From Bacillota bacterium (GTDB taxonomy: Bacteria > Bacillota > Clostridia > Christensenellales > CAG-138): 5,658 bases of DNA. How positions within the stretch are numbered: position 1 is the first letter of the stretch; every line of letters begins with the position of its first letter. The stretch is taken from NCBI GenBank assembly GCA_023435855.1, contig JAEZLG010000229.1, positions 1-5,658 on the forward strand. The letters are read 5' to 3'. A program made the translations under genes and the position numbers. The notes beneath the pieces are model-generated. The model saw nothing but the letters and a program-made list of their open reading frames with translations. It made no database searches and was not told where the DNA came from. Positions 1 to 4,806 of this stretch are shown here, in pieces.

Positions 1-1200
1 GTCCTGCACCACAAGGAGAAAATCGCATTCCTTTTCTTTAGCCGCGATAGAGAGGCAGGGGGCATACGTGTCTTCGATGCGGCCCGAACCCCAGGCATCC
101 AATGGGTTTGCAATGTGGGAGAATGTCATGAGCTGTTCTTGCACCTCAGCCATACCCGCCTGAGACCATTGTGGAAAACGCAGGCTCATGTTTTCGCCCA
201 CGTCCGCCATAAGGCTGATAACTCCGCCTGAAAGCGTAACTGCAAAAATGCCGTTCCCCCTGGGCAGCTTCCCTTTAAGCTTGGAGAAAAGCTCAGCCGT
301 TTCAAACAGCTCGTCAAAATCATCCACACGGATGACACCAAGCTTTTGAAACAGCTTGTCCTGAATGGCATCTGAACCGGCAAGTGCACCTGTGTGTGCG
401 GTCGTCGCGCGCTGCGCCATTTCCGAGCGGCCCACCTTGATGAGCACGATCGGTTTATGAAGTTCCATAGCTTTAAGCGCAACGGCTTTAAATGCATCGG
501 GGCGGCGGAATTGCTCGATGAATGCCATGATCACATCGGTATGCGGGTCATCAAGCATGTACTCCATTACCTCGGTGCTGTCCACAACCATTTCATTACC
601 GGTGGATACCATGAGGCTGAACCCAAGATCGCGCGCGCTGTTGGCTACCGCGATGTTTAAATAGCCGCTTTGCGCAACCATGCCGATGCGGCCACTTTTG
701 ATTTCCTTAGGAGCCGGCGCGCTGTAGGCGCACGACCCCGTAGAGGGGTTCAAAAAACCTACGCAATTTGGCCCTAAAAAGCGAATACCGTTTTCTTCGC
801 AGAGCTTTTTTACCTTAGCGCTGAGCGCCTTGCCCTCATCGCCTGCTTCACCAAAGCCGGCAGCAAAAGCCCATGCAGCCTTAACGCCGCATTTAGCCGC
901 CTCTTCTATAACAGGCAGAATGTTGTCGCGCCCGAGCAAAATCGCAATCAGCTCGGGGTGTTTGCCTTCCGCCTTGAGCGCGCTCAAAGACGCGTAACAG
1001 CGAAGGCCGGTGATATCCTCGTACTTTGGATTTATCGGATACACTTCGCCGTCGTATTGAAGCTGCTTGAGGTTATGAAGCACTTGCAGCCCGGGACCCG
1101 GTTTTGGCGACGCGCCGATTACCGCGATAGAACGGGGGCGGAACAACGGCTGTAATGTATTCCATGCCGTTTGTGTTGCCGGATTGTTTGCTTCCAACAT
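1..1200 (-). CDS. NDP-forming acyl-CoA synthetase (acetate--CoA ligase family), N-terminal 400 residues, truncated by window edge
   Basis: The family interconverts acyl-CoA + ADP + Pi with free acid + CoA + ATP, giving substrate-level ATP in anaerobes. The 400 visible residues show a CoA-binding Rossmann domain (residues 20-145, with AVIGASPKPGPG at 26-37 and YPINPK at 54-59), the FLGPNCVGF segment with N145, a succinyl-CoA-ligase-like flavodoxin domain starting near VAQSG (175-179), and TAHTGALAGSD, whose H269 corresponds to the phosphorylated histidine of the family. NPLDAWG (from residue 365) opens the next domain. Full-length fused enzymes are usually about 700 residues, so about 300, including the ATP-grasp part, should lie left of the window. 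The start at 1200 is chosen because AGAAGGAT (1215-1208) lies 7 bases upstream. In-frame ATGs at 1209 and 1227 lack a well-placed ribosome site. The acyl substrate cannot be read from this part. The gene is divergent from the amino-acid genes on the right. Confidence 0.93.
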   Translation of the reverse strand, partial: MLEANNPATQTAWNTLQPLFRPRSIAVIGASPKPGPGLQVLHNLKQLQYDGEVYPINPKYEDITGLRCYASLSALKAEGKHPELIAILLGRDNILPVIEEAAKCGVKAAWAFAAGFGEAGDEGKALSAKVKKLCEENGIRFLGPNCVGFLNPSTGSCAYSAPAPKEIKSGRIGMVAQSGYLNIAVANSARDLGFSLMVSTGNEMVVDSTEVMEYMLDDPHTDVIMAFIEQFRRPDAFKAVALKAMELHKPIVLIKVGRSEMAQRATTAHTGALAGSDAIQDKLFQKLGVIRVDDFDELFETAELFSKLKGKLPRGNGIFAVTLSGGVISLMADVGENMSLRFPQWSQAGMAEVQEQLMTFSHIANPLDAWGSGRIEDTYAPCLSIAAKEKECDFLLVVQD

Positions 1201-1207
1201 TGTTATC

Positions 1208-1215
1208 ATCCTTCT
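1208..1215 (-). promoter_or_regulatory. Shine-Dalgarno site of the acyl-CoA synthetase gene
   Basis: On the minus strand AGAAGGAT ends 7 bases before the ATG at 1200. It supports that start over the in-frame ATGs at 1209, which overlaps the site, and 1227, which has no purine-rich site in front. Confidence 0.7.
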
Positions 1216-1250
1216 TGGTGTTTTCATTGCTTATCAGTGATGGGAATAGA

Positions 1251-1284
1251 AGAGCTTCCGGTGCTCTGAACAGGTTATTCTGTT
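1251..1284 (-). repeat. Two adjacent short stem-loops in the leader of the acyl-CoA synthetase gene
   Basis: AGAGC (1251-1255) pairs with GCTCT (1263-1267) around a 7-base loop. AACAG (1269-1273) pairs with CTGTT (1280-1284) around a 6-base loop. Both lie in the roughly 130-base untranslated leader predicted for the leftward gene, next to the larger palindrome at 1296-1310. Five-pair stems are common by chance, so the structure is visible but its function is unproven. Confidence 0.3.
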
Positions 1285-1295
1285 GACGTGTAACG

Positions 1296-1310
1296 TTCCG
1301 CAATGCGGAA
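1296..1310. promoter_or_regulatory. Palindromic operator candidate TTCCGCA-A-TGCGGAA
   Basis: A perfect 7-bp dyad with a single central base. It lies about 20-34 bases downstream of the predicted start of the leftward transcript, where a bound repressor would block transcription. Its TTCCG...CGGAA form resembles sites reported for IclR-family regulators, which often control catabolic operons; that match is from general knowledge and only suggestive. In RNA it could also form a hairpin with a very tight loop, which is less likely than a protein site. Confidence 0.45.
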
Positions 1311-1319
1311 TGGCGTTTC

Positions 1320-1330
1320 AAAATTGGCTA
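1320..1330. repeat. AAAATTGGCTA repeat, copy 1, at the predicted leftward transcription start
   Basis: An 11-mer identical to 1806-1816 in the leader of the rightward operon, with a shorter match, AAATTGGC, at 1783-1790. This copy covers the predicted +1 of the leftward promoter (about 1330). It could be a shared regulator half-site, but A/T-rich words recur easily in such DNA. Confidence 0.25.
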
Positions 1331-1336
1331 TATGTA

Positions 1337-1365
1337 ATTATGGCGCGATGTTGCCAAAATGTCAA
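1337..1365 (-). promoter_or_regulatory. Sigma-70/A-type promoter for the acyl-CoA synthetase gene
   Basis: Read on the minus strand: TTGACA (1365-1360), a 17-base spacer, then CATAAT (1342-1337). The -35 is exact, the -10 has one mismatch and the spacing is optimal. The predicted start is near 1330, giving a leader of about 130 bases before the ATG at 1200. Confidence 0.65.
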
Positions 1366-1490
1366 TTCTAATTTTAGGTAATTTTTGCATCTTGTTTTTG
1401 CTGTGATTTCCCATAAAATAGTACGTGGGTTTTTGACTTTTCTTACATAGACAGCCAATATACCAAACCTAGGCAAAATAAGGGTTTTTC

Positions 1491-1514
1491 GCAGTTCGCG
1501 TTGCATCGAACTGC
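1491..1514. repeat. Inverted repeat GCAGTTCG-N8-CGAACTGC
   Basis: A perfect 8-bp dyad with an 8-base spacer. The arms can be lengthened by flanking TTTTT (1485-1489) and AAAA (1515-1518) if C1490 is bulged. Neither strand has a U-run after the stem, so it is not a standard terminator. It lies roughly midway between the two divergent promoters, where a regulator could act on both. Confidence 0.4.
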
Positions 1515-1606
1515 AAAATGGCATGCGCGTGTCGAAGAAAAATAAATTTAAAATTATAATATTAAACATGATGGAAAATATGAACAGTAAAATAAAAACA
1601 AATGTA

Positions 1607-1615
1607 TGTTATAAT
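1607..1615 (+). promoter_or_regulatory. Possible extended -10 promoter (TGTTATAAT)
   Basis: TG-T-TATAAT is a perfect extended -10 element, but no -35 hexamer stands at 16-18 bases upstream and the sequence is A/T-rich, where chance TATAAT is frequent. At best it is a secondary start for the rightward operon. Confidence 0.2.
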
Positions 1616-1716
1616 AAAGAAACCGAAGTCAAAAAGCCTGTTGCGAAACCGTTAAGTTGATTTATTAAAAGGCCAAAAAGTGCCTGTTATGGGCAGTTTG
1701 CAACTTTGACGGGGCG

Positions 1717-1745
1717 TTGACAAAAAAATTGCGTGGCTTTATAAT
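1717..1745 (+). promoter_or_regulatory. Exact-consensus sigma-70/A promoter of the rightward operon
   Basis: TTGACA (1717-1722), a 17-base spacer, and TATAAT (1740-1745) all match the housekeeping consensus exactly. The predicted start is near 1752, which leaves a leader of about 90 bases before the ATG at 1843. A promoter this good is normally very strong unless a repressor holds it down, which fits the dyads upstream. Confidence 0.8.
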
Positions 1746-1805
1746 CCAACCACATTCACAAGTCGTGTCCTGCGCGTTTTCGAAATTGGCATTTTTCGCG
1801 CAAAA

Positions 1806-1816
1806 AAAATTGGCTA
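1806..1816. repeat. AAAATTGGCTA repeat, copy 2, in the leader of the rightward operon
   Basis: Identical to 1320-1330. AAATTGGC also occurs at 1783-1790, 24 bases (about two helical turns) upstream. Both lie downstream of the predicted start of the rightward transcript and just before the ribosome site. Confidence 0.25.
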
Positions 1817-1827
1817 AAAACCGAATG

Positions 1828-1834
1828 ATGGAGG
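1828..1834 (+). promoter_or_regulatory. Shine-Dalgarno site (ATGGAGG) that fixes the start of the PPC-domain gene
   Basis: A strong GGAGG core 8 bases before the ATG at 1843. It decides against longer in-frame starts, including the TTG at 1717 that is itself the -35 box of the promoter. Confidence 0.8.
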
Positions 1835-1842
1835 TTCGAATC

Positions 1843-2412
1843 ATGCAAAAAACAACCGATGTACAGCTGCCCGCATGGCAGTTGGATGCAAAGACTCCGG
1901 ACGAATTTCATTGCTGCGAAATGCGTCGCGGCCGCGAATTTTTGATTCGCCTGATGACCGGCGCTGATCCCACTCTTGCTATTATTAACTTCGCAAAAGA
2001 AAACAATATCCGTTACGGCAAGGTACATGCCACGTTCATGGGCGGCTTCCAGCCCTGCAAGTACTATGTATGGATTCCCGACTATGCAGATCCCGAAAAC
2101 TGGCATCGTGAAGGTGTTGCTGTAAACACCAACCTCACCATGCTTGCCTCCATTGGCGGTATGATCGGCCAGCGCCCCCTTCGTGACGGCTCAGGCGAAG
2201 AACCCTTCGTAGCCATGCACTTTGTTGCGGGCGGCGGTTGGGATGCTCCCACTATCTGCGGTCACCTCGTGGAAGGCACCCTTGTTAAGGGCTGCATGCA
2301 GGTATTCATTACCGAGCTTCTCGACGTTGAGGCGCTCGCTCCCATCGATTTGGTGCACGATGAAGGCTACGGCTATCCGGAAAACTTCTACCGTAACACC
2401 GCGAAGAAATAA
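1843..2412 (+). CDS. PPC/DUF296-domain protein, first gene of the operon
   Basis: A 189-residue protein of the PPC (PCC, DUF296) family, named for plants and prokaryotes. In plants the fold occurs in AT-hook DNA-binding proteins; stand-alone bacterial members are small trimeric proteins of unsettled function. Visible family features are the opening RRGREFLIRL (28-37), a helix through ATLAIINFAKENNI-like residues 41-56, MGGF (66-69), the central NLTMLASIGGMIG strand and turn (97-109), and the closing MHF...GHLVEGTLVKGCMQVFITEL block (125-159). Many bacterial members have an HxH pair plus the GH histidine as a metal site. Here only H126 and H141 are seen, with alanine at the first histidine position. 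The tail (160-189) is an extra segment rich in charged and aromatic residues. There is no signal peptide or membrane segment, so it should be cytoplasmic. DNA binding is possible but no AT-hook is present, and its role in the operon is unknown. Confidence 0.8.
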   Translation: MQKTTDVQLPAWQLDAKTPDEFHCCEMRRGREFLIRLMTGADPTLAIINFAKENNIRYGKVHATFMGGFQPCKYYVWIPDYADPENWHREGVAVNTNLTMLASIGGMIGQRPLRDGSGEEPFVAMHFVAGGGWDAPTICGHLVEGTLVKGCMQVFITELLDVEALAPIDLVHDEGYGYPENFYRNTAKK

Positions 2413-2421
2413 AAATGCGGC

Positions 2422-2453
2422 GGGATGTCGTGAGCTAAGGCTCACGGCATCCC
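2422..2453 (+). other. Strong intercistronic RNA hairpin without a U-tract
   Basis: GGGATGTCGTGAGC (2422-2435) and GCTCACGGCATCCC (2440-2453) form a 14-pair stem with one G-U wobble and a TAAG loop, 9 bases after the PPC stop codon. The bases after it are TAAAAATCCG, not a run of T, so it is a poor intrinsic terminator on either strand. More likely roles are protecting the upstream message from 3' exonucleases or partial attenuation, giving more PPC transcript than downstream transcript. Confidence 0.6.
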
Positions 2454-2493
2454 TAAAAATCCGTGCTTTATGTGTTGAGAGGAAGTGCTTACG

Positions 2494-2898
2494 ATGCAAA
2501 TCGAGAACAGCGTAATCTTCTTCCCCTGTGTCGATATCGAAGAAACCCACAGCTTTTACTCGCAAACGGTAGGACTCGAGCTTAGCCAGGTACAAGCGGG
2601 CGGAGCTTGCCGCATATACAACACGGGCTACGGGTACATAGGCTTTTGCCAATATGATGACGACAGGCCCATTCCGGGAGGCCCCACGGGCATGTGCATA
2701 TCCTTTAATTGTCCGAGCGAATCAGCTGTAGATCATTGCTACGCAGTCCTTACAAAAAAAGGTGTACCGCTGCTTTCACCACCGCAGCGCCACGCAAGGT
2801 TTCCCGTATACGGATGCTTCTTCTCCGATCCAAACGGATATAAGATAGAGTTTCAACGGATTCTTGAGGGAGATGAGCTGACCGGTGGTAGAAGTTAA
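2494..2898 (+). CDS. VOC-family (glyoxalase/bleomycin-resistance fold) protein
   Basis: A 134-residue protein with the two half-domains of the vicinal-oxygen-chelate fold. The first has the strand VIFFPCVDIEE, then THSFYSQTVGLEL (residues 7-30). The second has the helix ESAVDHCYAVLTKKGVPLL (76-94) and the family's C-terminal strand FFSDPNGYKIEFQRI (109-123). E119 matches the usual C-terminal metal-binding glutamate, while the usual N-terminal histidine appears to be replaced by a hydrophobic residue. A classical glyoxalase I metal site is therefore uncertain. VOC proteins include lyases, isomerases, epimerases, dioxygenases and binding proteins, so no reaction is assigned. The start at 2494 follows AGAGGAA (2478-2484) by 9 bases; an in-frame GTG at 2485 abuts that site and is less likely. 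Eight cysteine-free motifs aside, nothing else stands out. It lies 81 bases after the PPC gene and 81 before the racemase gene. Confidence 0.8.
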   Translation: MQIENSVIFFPCVDIEETHSFYSQTVGLELSQVQAGGACRIYNTGYGYIGFCQYDDDRPIPGGPTGMCISFNCPSESAVDHCYAVLTKKGVPLLSPPQRHARFPVYGCFFSDPNGYKIEFQRILEGDELTGGRS

Positions 2899-2951
2899 CT
2901 GCAAGCGTCAGTATATCCTCACTCTATTCTGTATAAATACACATATTTTCG

Positions 2952-2973
2952 GCCGTATTCCACGGCGAGGTGA
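2952..2973 (+). promoter_or_regulatory. Small hairpin abutting the Shine-Dalgarno site of the racemase gene
   Basis: GCCGT (2952-2956) pairs with ACGGC (2962-2966) around a 5-base loop, and the ribosome site GAGGTGA (2967-2973) begins at the next base, 6 bases before the ATG at 2980. A stem ending exactly there could keep the site exposed or tune translation. Five pairs is short, so this is a modest call; the ribosome site itself is secure. Confidence 0.4.
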
Positions 2974-2979
2974 ATTCTA

Positions 2980-3657
2980 ATGAAAATTCTGATCATCAAC
3001 CCTAACAGCAGTGAAGACATGACCAAGAGCATTCAGGAAACTGCGCTCCAGTACGCCAACGGCGATTTTGAAGTAAAAACGTTTTCAACGCCCGGCGCAC
3101 CCGAGTACATCGACTATTATTCAGACGCAGCGCAAGCTGCACCCGGCATGATGCGCCTGGTGAAAGAGAACGAGGCTGAATACGATGCGTTCATCGTGGC
3201 TTGTCACTGCGACCCAAACCTCGACCTACTTAAGCAAATCACGGATAAACCGGTTGTCGGCATCGGCGAATCGTCCATGAAACTTGCCAGCATGCTCGGT
3301 CATTCCTTCTCCGTTGTCTCTGCCGGCGACCACTCTATTCCCAATAAATATGCAGTCATTCGCAAGTACCATTTGGAAGGCTGCACCGCATCCGTTCGCG
3401 GCCCCAAAGAGCCTTGTGAGTGCTTTACTGCCTCAGCACCGTATCTGAGCGCTGCGCGTACTGCCATTGAAGAAGATCTTGCAGAGGTAATCGTACTCGG
3501 ATGTGCAGGTTTTTCCGGTCTTGCACCTGAAATGCAAAAAGAACTTGGTGTACCCGTGCTCGATGGCGTCGTGTGTGCGCTGATTGTTGCCTCAGGTCTT
3601 GTTAAGGCAGGGCTTTCCACAAGCAAAATCAGAAGATACCGCGACGTGGAGAAATAA
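2980..3657 (+). CDS. Asp/Glu/hydantoin racemase family protein
   Basis: A 225-residue cytoplasmic protein of the cofactor-independent Asp/Glu/hydantoin racemase superfamily, which moves the alpha-proton between two cysteines. It starts with the hallmark KILIINPNSSEDMT (2-15). The first catalytic region is VACHCDPNLDLLK (73-85, C75, with an extra C77), followed by KPVVGIGESS (90-99). The second is VIVLGCAGFSGL (170-181, C175). Two cysteines about 100 residues apart and about 225 residues match hydantoin or allantoin racemases better than glutamate racemase. There are further cysteines at C135, C146 and C148. No hydantoinase or carbamoylase is visible, so a hydantoin substrate is not supported here; the following PLP genes suggest a free amino acid or relative instead. 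It lies 26 bases before the fold-III PLP gene, consistent with shared transcription. Family is sure, substrate is not. Confidence 0.88.
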   Translation: MKILIINPNSSEDMTKSIQETALQYANGDFEVKTFSTPGAPEYIDYYSDAAQAAPGMMRLVKENEAEYDAFIVACHCDPNLDLLKQITDKPVVGIGESSMKLASMLGHSFSVVSAGDHSIPNKYAVIRKYHLEGCTASVRGPKEPCECFTASAPYLSAARTAIEEDLAEVIVLGCAGFSGLAPEMQKELGVPVLDGVVCALIVASGLVKAGLSTSKIRRYRDVEK

Positions 3658-3683
3658 GTGTAACCAGTGCGAAAGGTGCTTTT

Positions 3684-4778
3684 ATGCTTCCCGAAACACC
3701 ATGCTTAATGATTGATGAAGCCGTAATGCGTTTGAACCTTAAACGCATGGCAGAAGCATGTGCGGGATACGAATGTCTCCTTCGCCCTCATGTAAAAACG
3801 CACAAGTGTCCGGATCTCGCTAAAATTCAGTCCGAATATGGAAGCGCAGCCATTACCGTTGCAAAGCTTTCTGAGGCGGAGATTTTTGTACAAGCAGGAT
3901 TTAGCGATATCTTCATGGCCTACCCCCTTGTGGGAGCAGAAAAGCTCAAGCGGGCCGCAAAGCTATCCAGGTGTATCCGCCTAATCCTCGCAACAGATTC
4001 CCGCATCGGCGCAAAGGCGCTTTCGGAAACTGCCGTGGAGGAAGGCGTTGAGTTTGAACTGCGTGTTGAAGTGGATACCGGAATGCACCGTTCAGGCGTA
4101 CCCATAGAATCAGCAATTTCGTTCGCGCAGTTGATTTCAAAGCTGCCTGGCCTTAAATTGACGGGCATATTTACCTACCGCAACCTCATCTACGAGGGAA
4201 GGCCGAGCCCTGATGTAGAGAAATGCGGCATCGACGAAGGGCGCATCATGGTACAGCTCAAAGAGGATATGCAAAAGAACGGTATTCTCATCAACGATGT
4301 GAGCGTAGGTTCCACGGCAACCGCCATCCATTGCGCATCCGTACCGGGCGTAACCGAAGTAAGACCGGGTACCTACATCTTTTACGACACCATGCAGGCT
4401 GATAAAGGCGCATGCGACGAGACGATGTATGCCGCGCATGTGGACGCTACAGTGATCAGCGTAAAAGGCAAACTCGTAGTGATTGATGCCGGAAGCAAAT
4501 CCATTTCGACCGATTGCCCTCCCGATAAGCCGCCATATAACTTTAAAGGCTTTGGCAAGGTGCTTCAACACGAAAACCTCATTCTTCGTTCCATGACCGA
4601 GGAACACGGCATGCTTGAAAACCTCTCTCCTTCAGATATGTTCTCCGTGGGTGACCGGCTCTCCATCGTACCCAACCATATTTGTACCACGGTAAATCTG
4701 TATGATTATGCATATCTGGTCGGTGTCGGAGCCGATATAAAGAGGATCGAACTCCAGGCGCGCGGTGCCAATACCTAA
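3684..4778 (+). CDS. D-threonine aldolase/D-serine dehydratase-like PLP enzyme (fold type III)
   Basis: A 364-residue member of the alanine-racemase-barrel family that includes D-threonine aldolase, eukaryotic-type D-serine dehydratase and D-threo-3-hydroxyaspartate dehydratase. These act on D-beta-hydroxy amino acids with PLP and a divalent metal. Features in order: TPCLMID (5-11); RPHVKTHK (34-41) with K38 as the PLP lysine; the VAKLSEAE helix; RVEVDTGMHRSGV, a cofactor-side strand; VSVGSTATA, phosphate binding; TEVRPGTYIFYDTMQ; DAGSKSISTD in the C-terminal beta domain; EHGMLE; and VGDRLSIVPNHICTTVN, whose H332 and C334 match the conserved His-x-Cys metal ligands. Everything expected for activity is present and the length is typical. 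Aldolase and dehydratase activity cannot be told apart by eye; the adjacent dehydratase gene mildly favours deamination. The ribosome site GAAAGGTG (3671-3678) lies 5 bases upstream. Confidence 0.88.
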   Translation: MLPETPCLMIDEAVMRLNLKRMAEACAGYECLLRPHVKTHKCPDLAKIQSEYGSAAITVAKLSEAEIFVQAGFSDIFMAYPLVGAEKLKRAAKLSRCIRLILATDSRIGAKALSETAVEEGVEFELRVEVDTGMHRSGVPIESAISFAQLISKLPGLKLTGIFTYRNLIYEGRPSPDVEKCGIDEGRIMVQLKEDMQKNGILINDVSVGSTATAIHCASVPGVTEVRPGTYIFYDTMQADKGACDETMYAAHVDATVISVKGKLVVIDAGSKSISTDCPPDKPPYNFKGFGKVLQHENLILRSMTEEHGMLENLSPSDMFSVGDRLSIVPNHICTTVNLYDYAYLVGVGADIKRIELQARGANT

Positions 4779-4806
4779 CTGCATGGCAGACGTACGGAGC
4801 AATAAC

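Larger units (their letters stand above)
1201..1842. other. Long AT-rich divergent intergenic control region
   Basis: About 640 bases between two divergent start codons, clearly richer in A+T than the flanking genes, especially 1365-1720. No open frame here has both a ribosome site and a recognisable protein. It holds a leftward promoter (1337-1365), a rightward promoter (1717-1745), a weak extended -10 element (1607-1615), palindromes at 1296-1310 and 1491-1514, two small stem-loops at 1251-1284, and copies of AAAATTGGCTA. Near-repeats AAAAAGCCTGTT (1631-1642) and AAAAAGTGCCTGTT (1675-1688) lie upstream of the rightward promoter. No regulator gene is visible in the window, so whatever binds here is encoded elsewhere. 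Confidence 0.85.

Noticed and set aside
186..660. Open frames on both strands at 186-497 (minus) and 394-660 (plus)
   Set aside because: They overlap the acyl-CoA synthetase gene in other frames; their translations show no family motif and the synthetase frame is continuous through them.
1073..1321. Minus-strand 82-codon open frame crossing the synthetase start
   Set aside because: Overlaps the first 125 bases of the synthetase in another frame and has no recognisable domain.
1433..1464. Possible promoter TTGACT ... TATACC
   Set aside because: The spacer is 20 bases and the -10 is poor.
1318..1569. Minus-strand 83-codon open frame in the intergenic region
   Set aside because: Low-complexity hydrophobic and basic translation from A/T-rich DNA, no convincing ribosome site, and it overlaps the leftward promoter.
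1717..1842. Longer N-terminus for the PPC protein starting at TTG 1717
   Set aside because: The TTG is the -35 box of the promoter, upstream of the predicted transcript start, and a strong ribosome site precedes ATG 1843.
2191..2652. Minus-strand 153-codon open frame opposite the PPC and VOC genes
   Set aside because: Antisense to two well-supported genes and without family motifs or a good ribosome site.
2909..2938. Possible internal promoter before the racemase gene with -10-like TATAAA at 2932
   Set aside because: No -35-like hexamer at 16-18 bases upstream; read-through from 1717-1745 is a simpler explanation.
2980..3657. Complete hydantoin-utilisation operon
   Set aside because: Only the racemase-like gene is present; no hydantoinase, carbamoylase or transporter is in the window.
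4137..4607. Minus-strand 156-codon open frame
   Set aside because: Lies wholly opposite the fold-III PLP gene, which has continuous conserved motifs.
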